From: Comamonadaceae bacterium UBA4962
GTDB taxonomy: Bacteria; Pseudomonadota; Gammaproteobacteria; Burkholderiales; Burkholderiaceae_C
Length of the DNA stretch: 64,000 nucleotides
NCBI GenBank assembly: GCA_002397315.1
Contig: DHAE01000029.1
Span: 145,053 to 209,052 of the forward strand
Direction: 5' to 3'
The notes below the pieces were generated by a model. That model was not told where the DNA came from. It saw only the letters and a list, made by a program, of their open reading frames with translations, and searched no databases. Position numbers and translations under genes: made by a program. This document shows, piece by piece, positions 1 through 8,329 of the stretch (position 1 is the stretch's first letter; every line of letters starts with the position of its first letter).

Positions 1-1339
1 CCGGCCAGGACGCGCCGGAGGCCCGCCCGCGCCGCCCGGACGCGCCCTGCTGCGCCCCGGGTGCGCCATCGCCCTGGAGCTGCACGCGCGCGCCGTCGCG
101 CAGGCGGTCGCCGCCCTCGGTCACCACGCGCTCGCCGGCCTGCAGGCCCTCGGCGATCGCCGCCCACTCCACCGTGGACTGGCCGCGGCGCACCTTGCGC
201 AGGGTGACGGTGCGGTCCTCGTTGATCACGTACACGAAGTCGCCGTTGGCGCCCGTGCGCACGGCGGTGACCGGCACCACCAGCGCCTCCACCTCGCGCA
301 GCGCCAGGCGCACGTTCACGAACTGGTTGGGAAACAGCCGCCCGTCGGCATTGCTGAAACGCGCCTTGGCGCGGACGGTGCCGGTGGCCGTGTCCACCAG
401 GTTGTCCAGCGTGGAGAACCGGCCCTGGCCCAGCTCCTGGGCGCGGGTGCGGTCCTTCGCGACCACCGTCAGGCCCGCCGCGCCGGCCTCCGTGGCCGCG
501 GTCTGCACGTCGGCCACGCGGTCCTGCGTGACGGTGAACTCCACGTCGATCGGCGCGGTCTGGGTGATGGTGGCGATGCCGGCGGTGTCGCCCGTGGTGA
601 CGTAGTTGCCCGCGTCCACCGCGCGCAGGCCGATGCGGCCCGCGGCCGGCGCAGTCACCTGGGTGTAGCCGAGGTTGAGCCGGGCGGTGCGCTCCTGCGC
701 ACGGTCGGTCATCACGGTGCCCTCCAGTTGCTTGACGAGCGCGGCCTGCGTGTCCACGTCCTGCCGCGCGATGGAATCCTGCGACAGCAGCGTGCGGTAG
801 CGCTCCAGCGTGATGCGCGCGTTCTCCAGCTGCGCCTCGTCGCGCCGCCGCGTGCCCTCGGCCTGCATCAGCGCCTGCTCGAAGGGCCGCGGATCGATCT
901 GCGCCAGCACCTGCCCCTTGCGCACCATCTGTCCTTCGGTGAACAGCACCTGCGTGAGCACGCCGGCGACCTGCGGGCGCAGGGTGACCGTGGTCACGGG
1001 CGTCACCGTGCCGAGCGCTTCGATGGCCACCGGCAGGCGCAGCGAGCGGACCGTGGCCTGGCCCACGGTGACCATGGCGCGACCGCCCCCGGCACCCGCG
1101 CCGGGGCCGGCGGGCCGTGCGGGCCCGCCCGGGCCGCCCGCCGCGGGGAAGCCGGCCCCGGCCGCGGGCGCCTTGGAGCGCTGCACCAGCCACCATGCGC
1201 CGCCGCAGAGCAGCGCCACGGCCAGCAGCGCCACGCCGGTGCCGAGCCAGCGCGCCCGCCGCCCCGGGGGCCGCGTCCCCGTGCCGGGGCCGGGTGCGGG
1301 GTCAGCGGGAGGAGCGGCGTGCGGATCGTTGGGACTCAT
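1..1339 (-). CDS. RND efflux periplasmic adaptor (MdtA/HlyD-type), 3' end outside window
   Basis: Membrane-fusion protein that would link an inner-membrane RND pump to an outer-membrane channel. The 446 visible residues show a Pro-rich N-terminus, one membrane anchor at about residues 31-52 and a Gly/Pro linker. A lipoyl/barrel-sandwich half follows (TVTPVTTVTLRPQVAGVL, then GQVLAQIDPRPFEQAL), then a coiled-coil hairpin, the second lipoyl half (APAAGRIGLRAVDAGNYV) and the beta-barrel (GTVRAKARFSNADGRLFPNQ). The order is that of MdtA. The ATG at 1339 is the first Met before the anchor; no strong Shine-Dalgarno site precedes it. The gene runs off the left edge after a Gly/Ala-rich C-terminal stretch. 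RND pump genes are expected next but lie outside the window, so the substrate is unknown. Confidence 0.9.
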   Translation of the reverse strand, partial: MSPNDPHAAPPADPAPGPGTGTRPPGRRARWLGTGVALLAVALLCGGAWWLVQRSKAPAAGAGFPAAGGPGGPARPAGPGAGAGGGRAMVTVGQATVRSLRLPVAIEALGTVTPVTTVTLRPQVAGVLTQVLFTEGQMVRKGQVLAQIDPRPFEQALMQAEGTRRRDEAQLENARITLERYRTLLSQDSIARQDVDTQAALVKQLEGTVMTDRAQERTARLNLGYTQVTAPAAGRIGLRAVDAGNYVTTGDTAGIATITQTAPIDVEFTVTQDRVADVQTAATEAGAAGLTVVAKDRTRAQELGQGRFSTLDNLVDTATGTVRAKARFSNADGRLFPNQFVNVRLALREVEALVVPVTAVRTGANGDFVYVINEDRTVTLRKVRRGQSTVEWAAIAEGLQAGERVVTEGGDRLRDGARVQLQGDGAPGAQQGASGRRGRASGASWP

Positions 1340-1754
1340 GGCGTGGGAAGCGGTGGCAGGACGGACGGATGGCAGACGGAACGGAAACCATGCGGCCGCG
1401 GGACGGCCGTCCGGGCCCCGGCGGCCGGGATTTCCGGCGCCCCCGATCGTAGAAGCTCAACGTGGCGTTTTCTCCACCGGCATGCGAAGAAACGTAAATC
1501 CCCTACATCGCACGGACGAAGGAAGCGGGGATGCGGACGGAAGCGGGCAGCGCCGCGGCGGCCTGGCGGATGGCGCGCCGCGCATTTCGCGCCGCGTGCG
1601 CGCACCCCGCGCCGTGCGGGGCGCCTTCCGTCGCAAGGCACTGGCCGCCAGCCGCACGGCGCGCCACAGTGCGTCCATGCCCCGCCGCTGACCACGGCCC
1701 ACGCCGCGGGACCGCCCCGTCCGGCCTCATCCCACCCCACCTCCAGGAGCTCCC
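1340..1754. other. Divergent intergenic region, no gene seen
   Basis: 415 bases between the divergent efflux adaptor and the 2TM gene. The middle (about 1445-1515) is less G/C-rich than its flanks and is the likely place for both promoters. No convincing -35/-10 pair, RNA gene or coding frame with family resemblance was found. A short GTAAATCCCCTAC segment at about 1495-1507 weakly resembles half of the dyad upstream of flhD, but the match is too short to call. Confidence 0.5.
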
Positions 1755-2078
1755 ATGCCGTCGATCCAGCCGCCCACCCCCTCCCACGCATCCTCGTCGC
1801 ACGATGGCGGACTGCCCGACGATGCCGAGCGCACCGCCCGGCGCCGCGCGGGCGCCAAGCTGGGCTGGCTCATCCATGCCGGCGTCTACCTGTGCGTGAA
1901 CCTCGGCCTGGCCGCGCTCTCCGCGTCGCAGGGGCGGCACTGGGCGATCTTCCCGGCCCTCGGCTGGGGCGTGGGCCTGCTCGCGCACGGCGCCGCGGTG
2001 GCCCTGTCCGGCCAGGGTACCGGCCTCTACCGCCGCCTGCTGGAACGCGAACGCGCCGCGCTGCGCGGCCAGGCGTGA
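1755..2078 (+). CDS. Small 2TM-domain membrane protein
   Basis: 107 residues. Two hydrophobic segments at about 37-55 and 65-83 are joined by a short loop (SASQGRHWAIFP), with charged N- and C-terminal ends. This is the layout of the 2TM domain family often encoded beside LytS/LytTR-type two-component systems. The ATG at 1755 follows CAGGAG at a good spacing, which supports the start. It lies 41 bases before the kinase gene on the same strand and is probably the first gene of a three-gene operon. Its function is unknown. A role in signal input to the kinase is inferred from position only. Confidence 0.75.
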   Translation: MPSIQPPTPSHASSSHDGGLPDDAERTARRRAGAKLGWLIHAGVYLCVNLGLAALSASQGRHWAIFPALGWGVGLLAHGAAVALSGQGTGLYRRLLERERAALRGQA

Positions 2079-2119
2079 CCGGCGGCGCGGCCGGAGCGCA
2101 CAATCGCGGCGCAGTGACC

Positions 2120-3355
2120 ATGCCGCAGCAGCCCTCCCCGCGCTCCACCGCGCCGCCCGCCCCTTCGCGCCACGCCCTGCGCCACATCGCGCGCCACGGC
2201 CTGCTCGTGGCGGCCTTCTGCTGCGCGATCGCCGCGATCCAGGTAGGCTATGGCCGCGGCCCCTGGCATGCGCAGGCCGTGTACTCGCTCGCGATCGGCC
2301 TCTGCAGCTGGCTGCTGATCGAGGCGGGCCGGTTCTGGCTCACGCGCCGCAGCCCGATCCCCTGGCCGCTCGGCTGGCGGGGCTGGGCGCTGGTGGCCGT
2401 GGGCGGCACGCTCGGTTTCCAGTTCGGCTCGGCCCTCGGCGACGCCTACGCCCGCGCCATCGGCCTGGCACCGCCGGACGCTCCGTCGCCGGGCCTTCCG
2501 GGTTCGGCGGTGCTGACCACGGTGCTCGCCTGCGTGGCGATCTCGCTGTTCTTCTATGCGCAGGGCAAGGCGCGCTACCTGGAAGGCCGCATCGCCGAGG
2601 CGCAGCGGGACGCGGCCGAAGCGCGGTTGCGGCTGCTGCAGACGCAGCTGGAGCCGCACATGATGTTCAACACGCTGGCCAACCTGCGCGTGCTCATCGC
2701 GCTCGATCCGGCGCGCGCCCAGGCCATGCTGGACCACTTCATCGCCTACCTGCGCGCCACGCTGGGCGCCTCGCGCACGACGGCGCACCCGCTGGCGGAC
2801 GAGTTCGCGCTGCTGCGCGACTACCTGGAACTCATGGCGGTGCGCATGGGCTCCCGGCTGGCCTACACCCTCGACCTGCCGGAGTCCCTGCACGGTGTGC
2901 CCGTGCCGCCCCTGCTGCTGCAGCCGCTGGTGGAGAACGCGATCCGCCATGGGCTGGAGCCGCAGGTGGAAGGCGGGCGCATCGCGGTGGCCGCGCGCCG
3001 GATGGCCGGTTCGCCGGAACGCCTCGAACTGACCGTGCACGACACCGGCGCGGGGCTGGGCGGGCTGCCGCGGGCCTCGGGCACTCCGGCGGCAGCGGAT
3101 GCTCCGGCAGACCCGCGCGGCGGCCCCAGCCGCTTCGGCCTCGCCCAGGTGCGAGAGCGCCTCGCCACCCTGCTGGGGCCGTCCGCCCGCCTCGAACTGT
3201 CACCCGGCACCGGGGGCCGGGGCACGCTGGCCCGCATCGTCCTTCCACTGGACGGGCCGGCCGCCCCCGCGGCCTCCCTTGCATCCCCGGCCGCGCCCCT
3301 CCCTCCTTCCGCCCTCCCGGATTCCCCGCCCCCATGCACGCCCCCAGCGCCCTGA
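2120..3355 (+). CDS. LytS/AlgZ-type sensor histidine kinase
   Basis: 411 residues. The N-terminal half has about four membrane helices (roughly 25-45, 50-72, 85-105, 128-148). A short coiled region leads to the His_kinase motif QLEPHMMFNTLANL, in which H180 is the expected phosphorylated histidine. The C-terminal ATPase domain shows the N-box LVENAIRHGLEP, the G1 box HDTGAGLGG and FGLAQVRERL. This arrangement is typical of the LytS/YehU class, which pairs with LytTR regulators. The gene overlaps the regulator gene by 22 bases, so the two are probably translated together. An in-frame GTG two codons upstream (2114) is a possible alternative start. The signal sensed is not apparent. Confidence 0.88.
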   Translation: MPQQPSPRSTAPPAPSRHALRHIARHGLLVAAFCCAIAAIQVGYGRGPWHAQAVYSLAIGLCSWLLIEAGRFWLTRRSPIPWPLGWRGWALVAVGGTLGFQFGSALGDAYARAIGLAPPDAPSPGLPGSAVLTTVLACVAISLFFYAQGKARYLEGRIAEAQRDAAEARLRLLQTQLEPHMMFNTLANLRVLIALDPARAQAMLDHFIAYLRATLGASRTTAHPLADEFALLRDYLELMAVRMGSRLAYTLDLPESLHGVPVPPLLLQPLVENAIRHGLEPQVEGGRIAVAARRMAGSPERLELTVHDTGAGLGGLPRASGTPAAADAPADPRGGPSRFGLAQVRERLATLLGPSARLELSPGTGGRGTLARIVLPLDGPAAPAASLASPAAPLPPSALPDSPPPCTPPAP

Positions 3356-4215
3356 TCGCCGAAGACGAACCCCTGCTCGCCGAGGCCCTGCGCCAGGAAC
3401 TCGCGCAGGCCTGGCCCGCCCTGCGCATCGCCGCGACCGTGGGCGACGGCCGGAGTGCCGTGGCGCGGGCCCTGGAACTGCGCCCGGACGTGCTCTGGTT
3501 CGACATCCGCATGCCCGGCCTCGGCGGGCTGGACGCCGCCCTGGAGCTGGCCAATGCGTGGCCGCTGGACGAAGCCCCGTTTCCCGCGCTGGTCTTCGTC
3601 ACGGCCTACGACCAGTACGCGGTGCAGGCGTTCGAGGCGCAGGCGATCGACTACCTGCTCAAGCCGGTCCAGACCCCGCGCCTGGCGAAGACCGTGCAGA
3701 AGATCCAGGCGGTGCTGGCGTCGCGCGCGCCGCGGCCGCATGGCGGCGGCCCGGGCGTGCCGCGGGTGCCGTCCCAGGACGAAGCAGCGCTCGACACGCT
3801 GCTGGAGCGCCTGCGCGTCGTGCTGCCGGGGGCGATGGCCTCGGCAGCCGCGGAACCGGCCCGGGAGAGAAACACGGAGACGGAGGCGGCACACCTCACC
3901 GTCATCCAGGCCGGCAGCGGCCCGCGCATCCACTTCGTGCCCGTGGCGGACGTGCTGGTGTTCGAGGCCGCGGACAAATACGTGCGGGTGCTCACGGCGC
4001 AGCAGGAACACCTGATCCGCACGCCGCTCAAGGAACTCGCGGCCCGGCTGGATCCGGATGTCTTCTGGCAGATCCACCGCGGCACGCTGGTGCGCGCGAC
4101 GGGCATCGAGGCGGTGGAGCGGGACGACGCGGGGCGCCTGCACCTGCGGATGCGGGAGCGGCCGGAACGCCTGCCCGTGAGCCGGCTCTACGCGCACCGC
4201 TTCAAGGCGATGTGA
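3334..4215 (+). CDS. LytTR-family response regulator
   Basis: 293 residues: a receiver domain (about 1-125) with acidic pocket residues in LIAEDEPLL, the phospho-acceptor D57 in WFDIRMPG, the switch T in FVTAYDQYA and the Lys in YLLKPVQTP. A variable linker follows, then a C-terminal LytTR DNA-binding domain (about 190-293) with the typical FVPVADVLVFEAADKYV and FWQIHRGTLV segments. The ATG at 3334 lies inside the end of the kinase gene, so coupling is likely. LytTR regulators bind paired direct repeats; the target genes here are unknown, but the cognate kinase is clearly the overlapping upstream gene. Confidence 0.92.
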   Translation: MHAPSALIAEDEPLLAEALRQELAQAWPALRIAATVGDGRSAVARALELRPDVLWFDIRMPGLGGLDAALELANAWPLDEAPFPALVFVTAYDQYAVQAFEAQAIDYLLKPVQTPRLAKTVQKIQAVLASRAPRPHGGGPGVPRVPSQDEAALDTLLERLRVVLPGAMASAAAEPARERNTETEAAHLTVIQAGSGPRIHFVPVADVLVFEAADKYVRVLTAQQEHLIRTPLKELAARLDPDVFWQIHRGTLVRATGIEAVERDDAGRLHLRMRERPERLPVSRLYAHRFKAM

Positions 4216-4229
4216 GATCGGTCCGAAGT

Positions 4230-4880
4230 TCAGCGGTTGGCCGCCAGCAGCAGTCCGCCCGCCCCCATGAAGAATCCGCCCGTGGCCTTGTTGAGCCGCA
4301 CCACGCCGCGCTGCGAACGGATCACCCGGCGGATCTGCCGGCCGCAGCTGGCATACACGGCGGTGGACACGAATTCGGCCAGCAGGTACACCGAGCCCAG
4401 CACCAGGAACTGCCGCGCGGCCGGCTGCGCCGGATCGATGAACTGCGGGAAGATCGCCGCGAACAGGATGATCGCCTTCGGGTTGGTGATGCCGAGCAGG
4501 AACTCCTGGGCCGCCAGCGACCGCCACGACGGAACGGCGGCACGGCCCGCAGGCGCTGCAGCGGCAGCCCCGTCGCCGCCTTCCACCATGTCGATCCCGC
4601 CGAATTCCCGGCTGTTCCAGGCACGCCAGCCCAGCCAGAACAGGTAGGCCGCCCCCACCCACTTCACGGCGGTGAAGGCGGCCTCGGAGGCCAGCAGCAT
4701 GGCCCCCAGGCCGACGGCGGACACGGTGAGGAAGATCGCGAACGCCGCCGCACGGCCGACGGTGGCCACCATCGCCGCCCCCACGCCTGCGCGGATGCCA
4801 TTGTTCAGGCCGCAGAAATTGTTGGGGCCGGGCGTGAGCGCGATCGCGACGGCCACGGGAGCGAACAGCAGGGCGTCCAT
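4230..4880 (-). CDS. LysE-family amino-acid exporter
   Basis: 216 residues with about six membrane helices. The N-terminal ALTPGPNNFCGLNNGIRAG carries the PGPN-type signature of the LysE/RhtB family, and ITNPKAIILFAAIFPQF is the second conserved block. The family exports amino acids or related metabolites across the inner membrane. The start ATG at 4880 lies directly before the first hydrophobic helix. The stop is 14 bases from the stop of the convergent regulator gene. Substrate cannot be read from the sequence. Confidence 0.88.
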   Translation of the reverse strand: MDALLFAPVAVAIALTPGPNNFCGLNNGIRAGVGAAMVATVGRAAAFAIFLTVSAVGLGAMLLASEAAFTAVKWVGAAYLFWLGWRAWNSREFGGIDMVEGGDGAAAAAPAGRAAVPSWRSLAAQEFLLGITNPKAIILFAAIFPQFIDPAQPAARQFLVLGSVYLLAEFVSTAVYASCGRQIRRVIRSQRGVVRLNKATGGFFMGAGGLLLAANR

Positions 4881-5005
4881 GGTGGAGGGCAGAGGCTGGG
4901 GTTTGCGGACGGCGCACCGGAGCGCGCACGGCATCCACGTCAGGCAGACCGCGGATGTGACTGCAATGGTAGCGCCCCCCCGTGCCGCTGTGCAGTCCCC
5001 GCCGC

Positions 5006-6814
5006 TCAGAAACTTTCCCAGTCGTCGTTGCTGCTGCTGCGGCCGGCAGAGGGTGCCTGCGCGGGCGCGGTGGCCGGAGCCGCAGGCTTGCGGGCCTGCG
5101 GGCGGGCGGCTGCCAGCCGTGGCCGGGCAGGCGAAATCGCAGGCGGAGACAGAGGCGCGGCCACCTTGGGCGGCGCGGATGCCCGGGCGGACGACGGGGC
5201 GGGCGCCGGCCCCGGTGCCGGTGCGGTGGCGGCGGGCGCCGCCGGACGGAAGTCCTCGTGCCCGGCCCCGCCGAGCCGGAACACCGCCACCGCCTGCTGC
5301 AGTTGCCGGGCCTGGCTGTTGAGGCTGCTGGCGGCCGCCGCGCTTTCCTCGACGAGGGCCGCGTTCTGCTGCGTGACCTGGTCCATCTGGGCGACGGCCT
5401 CCCCCACCTGCGCCACTCCCTGGCTCTGCTCGCCGCTGGCGGCACTGACTTCGCCGATCAGGTCGGTCACGCGGCGGATCGCCGACACCACCTCGGTCAT
5501 GGTCGCTCCCGCCTGGTCCGCCAGCGCGGCGCCGCGCTCCACCTCGGTCACGCTGCCGTCGATCAGGGCCTTGATGTCCTTCGCCGCGCCGGCGCTGCGC
5601 TGCGCCAGGCTGCGCACCTCGCTGGCCACCACGGCAAACCCGCGCCCCTGCTCCCCGGCCCGCGCCGCCTCCACCGCGGCGTTCAGCGCCAGGATGTTCG
5701 TCTGGAAGGCGATCCCGTCGATCGCGCCGATGATGTCCGCGATCTTCTTGGAGCTGTCGTTGATGGTGCGCATCGTGTGGACCACCTGGCCGACCACGTC
5801 GCCGCCCTGGGCTGCCACCGTGGACGCATTGACCGCCAGCTGGTTGGCCTGGCGCGCGCTGTCGGCGTTCTGCCGGACGGTGCTGGCCAGTTCCTCCATC
5901 GAGGCCGCCGTCTCTTCCAGCGCGCTCGCCTGCTGTTCGGTGCGGCCGGAGAGATCCGCATTGCCCTGGGCGATTTCGGAACTGGCCGTGGCGACGCCGT
6001 CGGCGCCGCTGCGCACGGTGCCGACCACTGCCGCGAGCGCAGTTTGCATAGCGGCCATCGCCGCCATCACGCTGGTCCGGTCTCCGGGCCGCGTGCGCAG
6101 TTCCCTGCTCAGATCGCCGGCGGCCACCCGCTGCGCAGCGGAAGCCAGATCGGCAGGCTCCGCGCCCAGGGCACGCGAGAGATCGCGCACGATGATCCAG
6201 CCCACGAACAGGCCCACCAGCAGCATCGCGACACCCAGCGACGCCAGCAGCACGGTGCACCGGGCGGCCAGCGCGGACGCCTCGTCGGCCAGGCTTTCCG
6301 CGATCTGCTTCTGCAGCCCCCGGGAATCGTCCACCGCCTTGAAATACAGGTTCTGCCGGGCCCGCACTTCGCCCATGAGCAGCGCGCCGGCTCCGGCCCG
6401 GTCTCCCTGCTCCAGCAGGGCCAGCGCCCGCTCCAGGCCCTGGTTGTACTGGACGCGGCTCTGCAGGATGGTGCCCAGCAGTTCGCGCGCCTTCGGCAAC
6501 GTGACCGTTTTTTCCAGATCCTGGAGGATGGCGTCGTTGGCCTGGCGCGTGTCGCCGATCTTGCGCTTTTCCTCCGCCAGGATCGCCGGATCGGCAGAGA
6601 TCACCATGTTGCGCGAGTACCGGGCAATGGCGTTGAGGTTGTCCTTGAGTTCGGTGAACTGCGCCACCCTCACCATCCGGTCGGATGCGACCTCCTGCAG
6701 GTCCCTCGCCAGCGTGCGCATGTTCAGGGCGCCCACGGCAGCGATCACGATGCCGATGAGGATGAGTATTCCGAAGCCTGCCGCGAGGCGGGTCGATACC
6801 TTCAAAGATGCCAT
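5006..6814 (-). CDS. Methyl-accepting chemotaxis protein with CheR/CheB docking tail
   Basis: 602 residues. TM1 lies at about 10-30 and a four-helix-bundle type periplasmic domain spans about 31-185 with no PAS or Cache signature seen. TM2 at about 188-210 is followed by a HAMP segment. The signalling hairpin has the tip GIAFQTNILALNAAVEAARAG, which contacts CheA/CheW. A roughly 90-residue Ala/Pro-rich linker ends in DDWESF, the kind of C-terminal pentapeptide (xWxxF) that tethers CheR and CheB. The start is the ATG at 6814, preceded by GGAGGG at 5 bases; an in-frame TTG 12 bases upstream is less likely. An AT-rich promoter region lies upstream. The ligand is unknown. Confidence 0.93.
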   Translation of the reverse strand: MASLKVSTRLAAGFGILILIGIVIAAVGALNMRTLARDLQEVASDRMVRVAQFTELKDNLNAIARYSRNMVISADPAILAEEKRKIGDTRQANDAILQDLEKTVTLPKARELLGTILQSRVQYNQGLERALALLEQGDRAGAGALLMGEVRARQNLYFKAVDDSRGLQKQIAESLADEASALAARCTVLLASLGVAMLLVGLFVGWIIVRDLSRALGAEPADLASAAQRVAAGDLSRELRTRPGDRTSVMAAMAAMQTALAAVVGTVRSGADGVATASSEIAQGNADLSGRTEQQASALEETAASMEELASTVRQNADSARQANQLAVNASTVAAQGGDVVGQVVHTMRTINDSSKKIADIIGAIDGIAFQTNILALNAAVEAARAGEQGRGFAVVASEVRSLAQRSAGAAKDIKALIDGSVTEVERGAALADQAGATMTEVVSAIRRVTDLIGEVSAASGEQSQGVAQVGEAVAQMDQVTQQNAALVEESAAAASSLNSQARQLQQAVAVFRLGGAGHEDFRPAAPAATAPAPGPAPAPSSARASAPPKVAAPLSPPAISPARPRLAAARPQARKPAAPATAPAQAPSAGRSSSNDDWESF

Positions 6815-6849
6815 GTGTCCCTCCAAAGTGAATGTCCGTCCCGTCCCGC

Positions 6850-6960
6850 CGACAGCGAAATTTCGGAGATCGGATGATCATCTGGATCAAATTTTATATA
6901 TTTTTTACGTTGTTTTACATATTTATATCTACTTTCCGAATTCAGAAATCGCATATCCGG
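6850..6960 (-). promoter_or_regulatory. AT-rich promoter region of the chemoreceptor gene
   Basis: A strikingly AT-rich tract of about 70 bases (6890-6955) in an otherwise very GC-rich stretch, directly upstream of the chemoreceptor start. It lies between that start and the 3' end of the ABC ATPase gene on the same strand. Read on the minus strand it holds several TATAAA-like hexamers. A TAAAATTT box followed by CCGATC resembles flagellar sigma-28 elements, but the spacing is wrong, so the sigma factor is not assigned. Confidence 0.5.
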
Positions 6961-7007
6961 GGCGCCGCACGGTTCCGTCCAAGGCGGGCGCGGCGCCGCC
7001 CGGCCGG

Positions 7008-7730
7008 TCAGTCCCCAAGTTCCACGACCTGCGTCCACGGCACGCCGTCCAGCGTGTCGTAATGCGCCACCACCACGCCACGGTCCCCGCGGGTTGCCGC
7101 CTCGGCCAGGCACCGTCGCAGGTAGGCGATCGAGGCGCGGTCCAGGCCGGCCACCGGCTCATCCACCAGCAACCACCGGGCACCGCTCGCGAAACCGGCC
7201 GCCAGCAGCACCTTGCGGCGCGTGCCGGTGGAGAGCTGCTCCATGCGCTTGCCGGCATGGTCCGCCAAGCCGAACCCTTCGATGTGGGCCGCCAGGGCGT
7301 CCGCACGCCAGCCGGGCCAGCGGAGGGCCTGCGCGGCCCACCAGCCAGCAGGCGTCTGCGCGGCGCCGGGAGAGCCCCGGCCGTTCTCTCCGGCGCCGTT
7401 GCCGTTGCCGCCGCGCGGATCGAGCCAGAACACGTCGCGTGCCGCGGCGGCGATGCATCCCTGCCGCGGAAGCTCCTGCCCGGCGATGATCCGCAGCAGC
7501 GTGGTCTTGCCGCGGCCGTCGCCACCCCTCAGCAACGTGGCTCCGGCACCGATGCGCAGATCCATGCCGCCGAACAGCGTCGGCCCGCCGCCGGGGGGCG
7601 CATGGCACAGGCCCGTGCAGGTCCAGAAGACGGAATCGGCGGCCGGGTCGGCGGCAGGCGCCGCGCCGTCGCCACCGGAAGGGCCGGGCGCGGGGAAGGT
7701 CGTGGGTGTCATGGGAAGGATGGCAGGCAT
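7008..7730 (-). CDS. Stand-alone ABC transporter ATP-binding protein (CcmA-like)
   Basis: 240 residues. Walker A is GGDGRGKT (69-76), the ABC signature is LSTGT (166-170), Walker B is WLLVDEP (186-192) with catalytic E191, and GLDR forms the D-loop. Size and the single ATPase domain resemble small exporters such as CcmA. No permease gene is adjacent, so its partner is unknown. A Gly/Asn/Ala-rich insertion (about residues 107-128) separates the usual Q-loop region from the helical domain, and a clear Q-loop glutamine is hard to place. The Pro/Gly-rich first 35 residues suggest the true start may be the second ATG at 7712. Confidence 0.75.
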   Translation of the reverse strand: MPAILPMTPTTFPAPGPSGGDGAAPAADPAADSVFWTCTGLCHAPPGGGPTLFGGMDLRIGAGATLLRGGDGRGKTTLLRIIAGQELPRQGCIAAAARDVFWLDPRGGNGNGAGENGRGSPGAAQTPAGWWAAQALRWPGWRADALAAHIEGFGLADHAGKRMEQLSTGTRRKVLLAAGFASGARWLLVDEPVAGLDRASIAYLRRCLAEAATRGDRGVVVAHYDTLDGVPWTQVVELGD

Positions 7731-7876
7731 GCCGCCGGTGCGGCGGGCCTACATTCTGTGGCACGGTGCGGCCCCATCCGACCGACAATCCGGACATGGC
7801 GCCGCCGGCAACGTCGCGGCTCCGGTCTGCTTCCTTCCTCTACCTTGATGGCGGAACCGCCATTCCCGACCTGCCC

Positions 7877-8245
7877 ATGACCCTGCGTTACCTCGATTTC
7901 GACTACAGCGAAGACGGCGATGGCTGCGGCAACTGGGATGCCATGGCGAGCGTCGCCGGTGAGCACCTGCCGGCCCTGCATGCCGAGATCGCCGAGGTGC
8001 TCGACTGGGCGCACACCTGCTTCGGCGAACAGCGCGGCCCCATCGAAGACGGCGGCCTCTGGGACTACGACCTGCAGGCGGTGGAGGAAACCTCCACAAG
8101 CCAGTCCCTGCGGTACGACGATACCGAGCGGCGCGTGGTGGCGGCCGCAGGTACCACCGGCACCCCGCGCCATACCGTCACCCTGTCGCTCTGCGGCACG
8201 GCCGCGTTCTGCGACGCGTTCCGCGAGCGCTTCGCGGTGGAGTGA
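7877..8245 (+). CDS. Conserved-looking small acidic protein, function unknown
   Basis: 122 residues, not recognised. It is soluble and acidic with no signal peptide or membrane helix. The N-terminal YLDFDYSEDGDGCGNWDAMASV and the Trp/Glu-rich middle give it ordinary protein-like composition rather than that of a GC shadow. An upstream extension in the same frame exists (to 7706) but is Pro/Arg-rich and lacks a start with a ribosome site. The ATG at 7877 begins the protein-like part and is preferred. It stands alone between the divergent ABC gene and the convergent modE. Confidence 0.6.
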   Translation: MTLRYLDFDYSEDGDGCGNWDAMASVAGEHLPALHAEIAEVLDWAHTCFGEQRGPIEDGGLWDYDLQAVEETSTSQSLRYDDTERRVVAAAGTTGTPRHTVTLSLCGTAAFCDAFRERFAVE

Positions 8246-8329
8246 GCACCGTCCGCTGCGCCACGCCGGCTCCAGCCCCGGCCCCGGCGCGTCACCGCAC
8301 GCGGGCAGAGAGCGTCCGGCGACCCGGGG

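Noticed and set aside
1336..1988. Open frames of 80-160 codons in the 1340-1754 gap and overlapping the 2TM gene
   Set aside because: Arg/Pro-rich on all strands, no ribosome sites, no protein-like composition.
6841..6960. Sigma-28 promoter for the chemoreceptor gene
   Set aside because: A TAAAATTT box and a CCGAT box exist on the minus strand but the spacing is about 15 instead of 11 bases.
3099..7880. Plus-strand open frame of about 1590 codons
   Set aside because: It crosses the regulator, LysE, chemoreceptor and ABC genes mostly antisense, has Arg/Pro/Ala-heavy composition and no family resemblance; a high-GC shadow.
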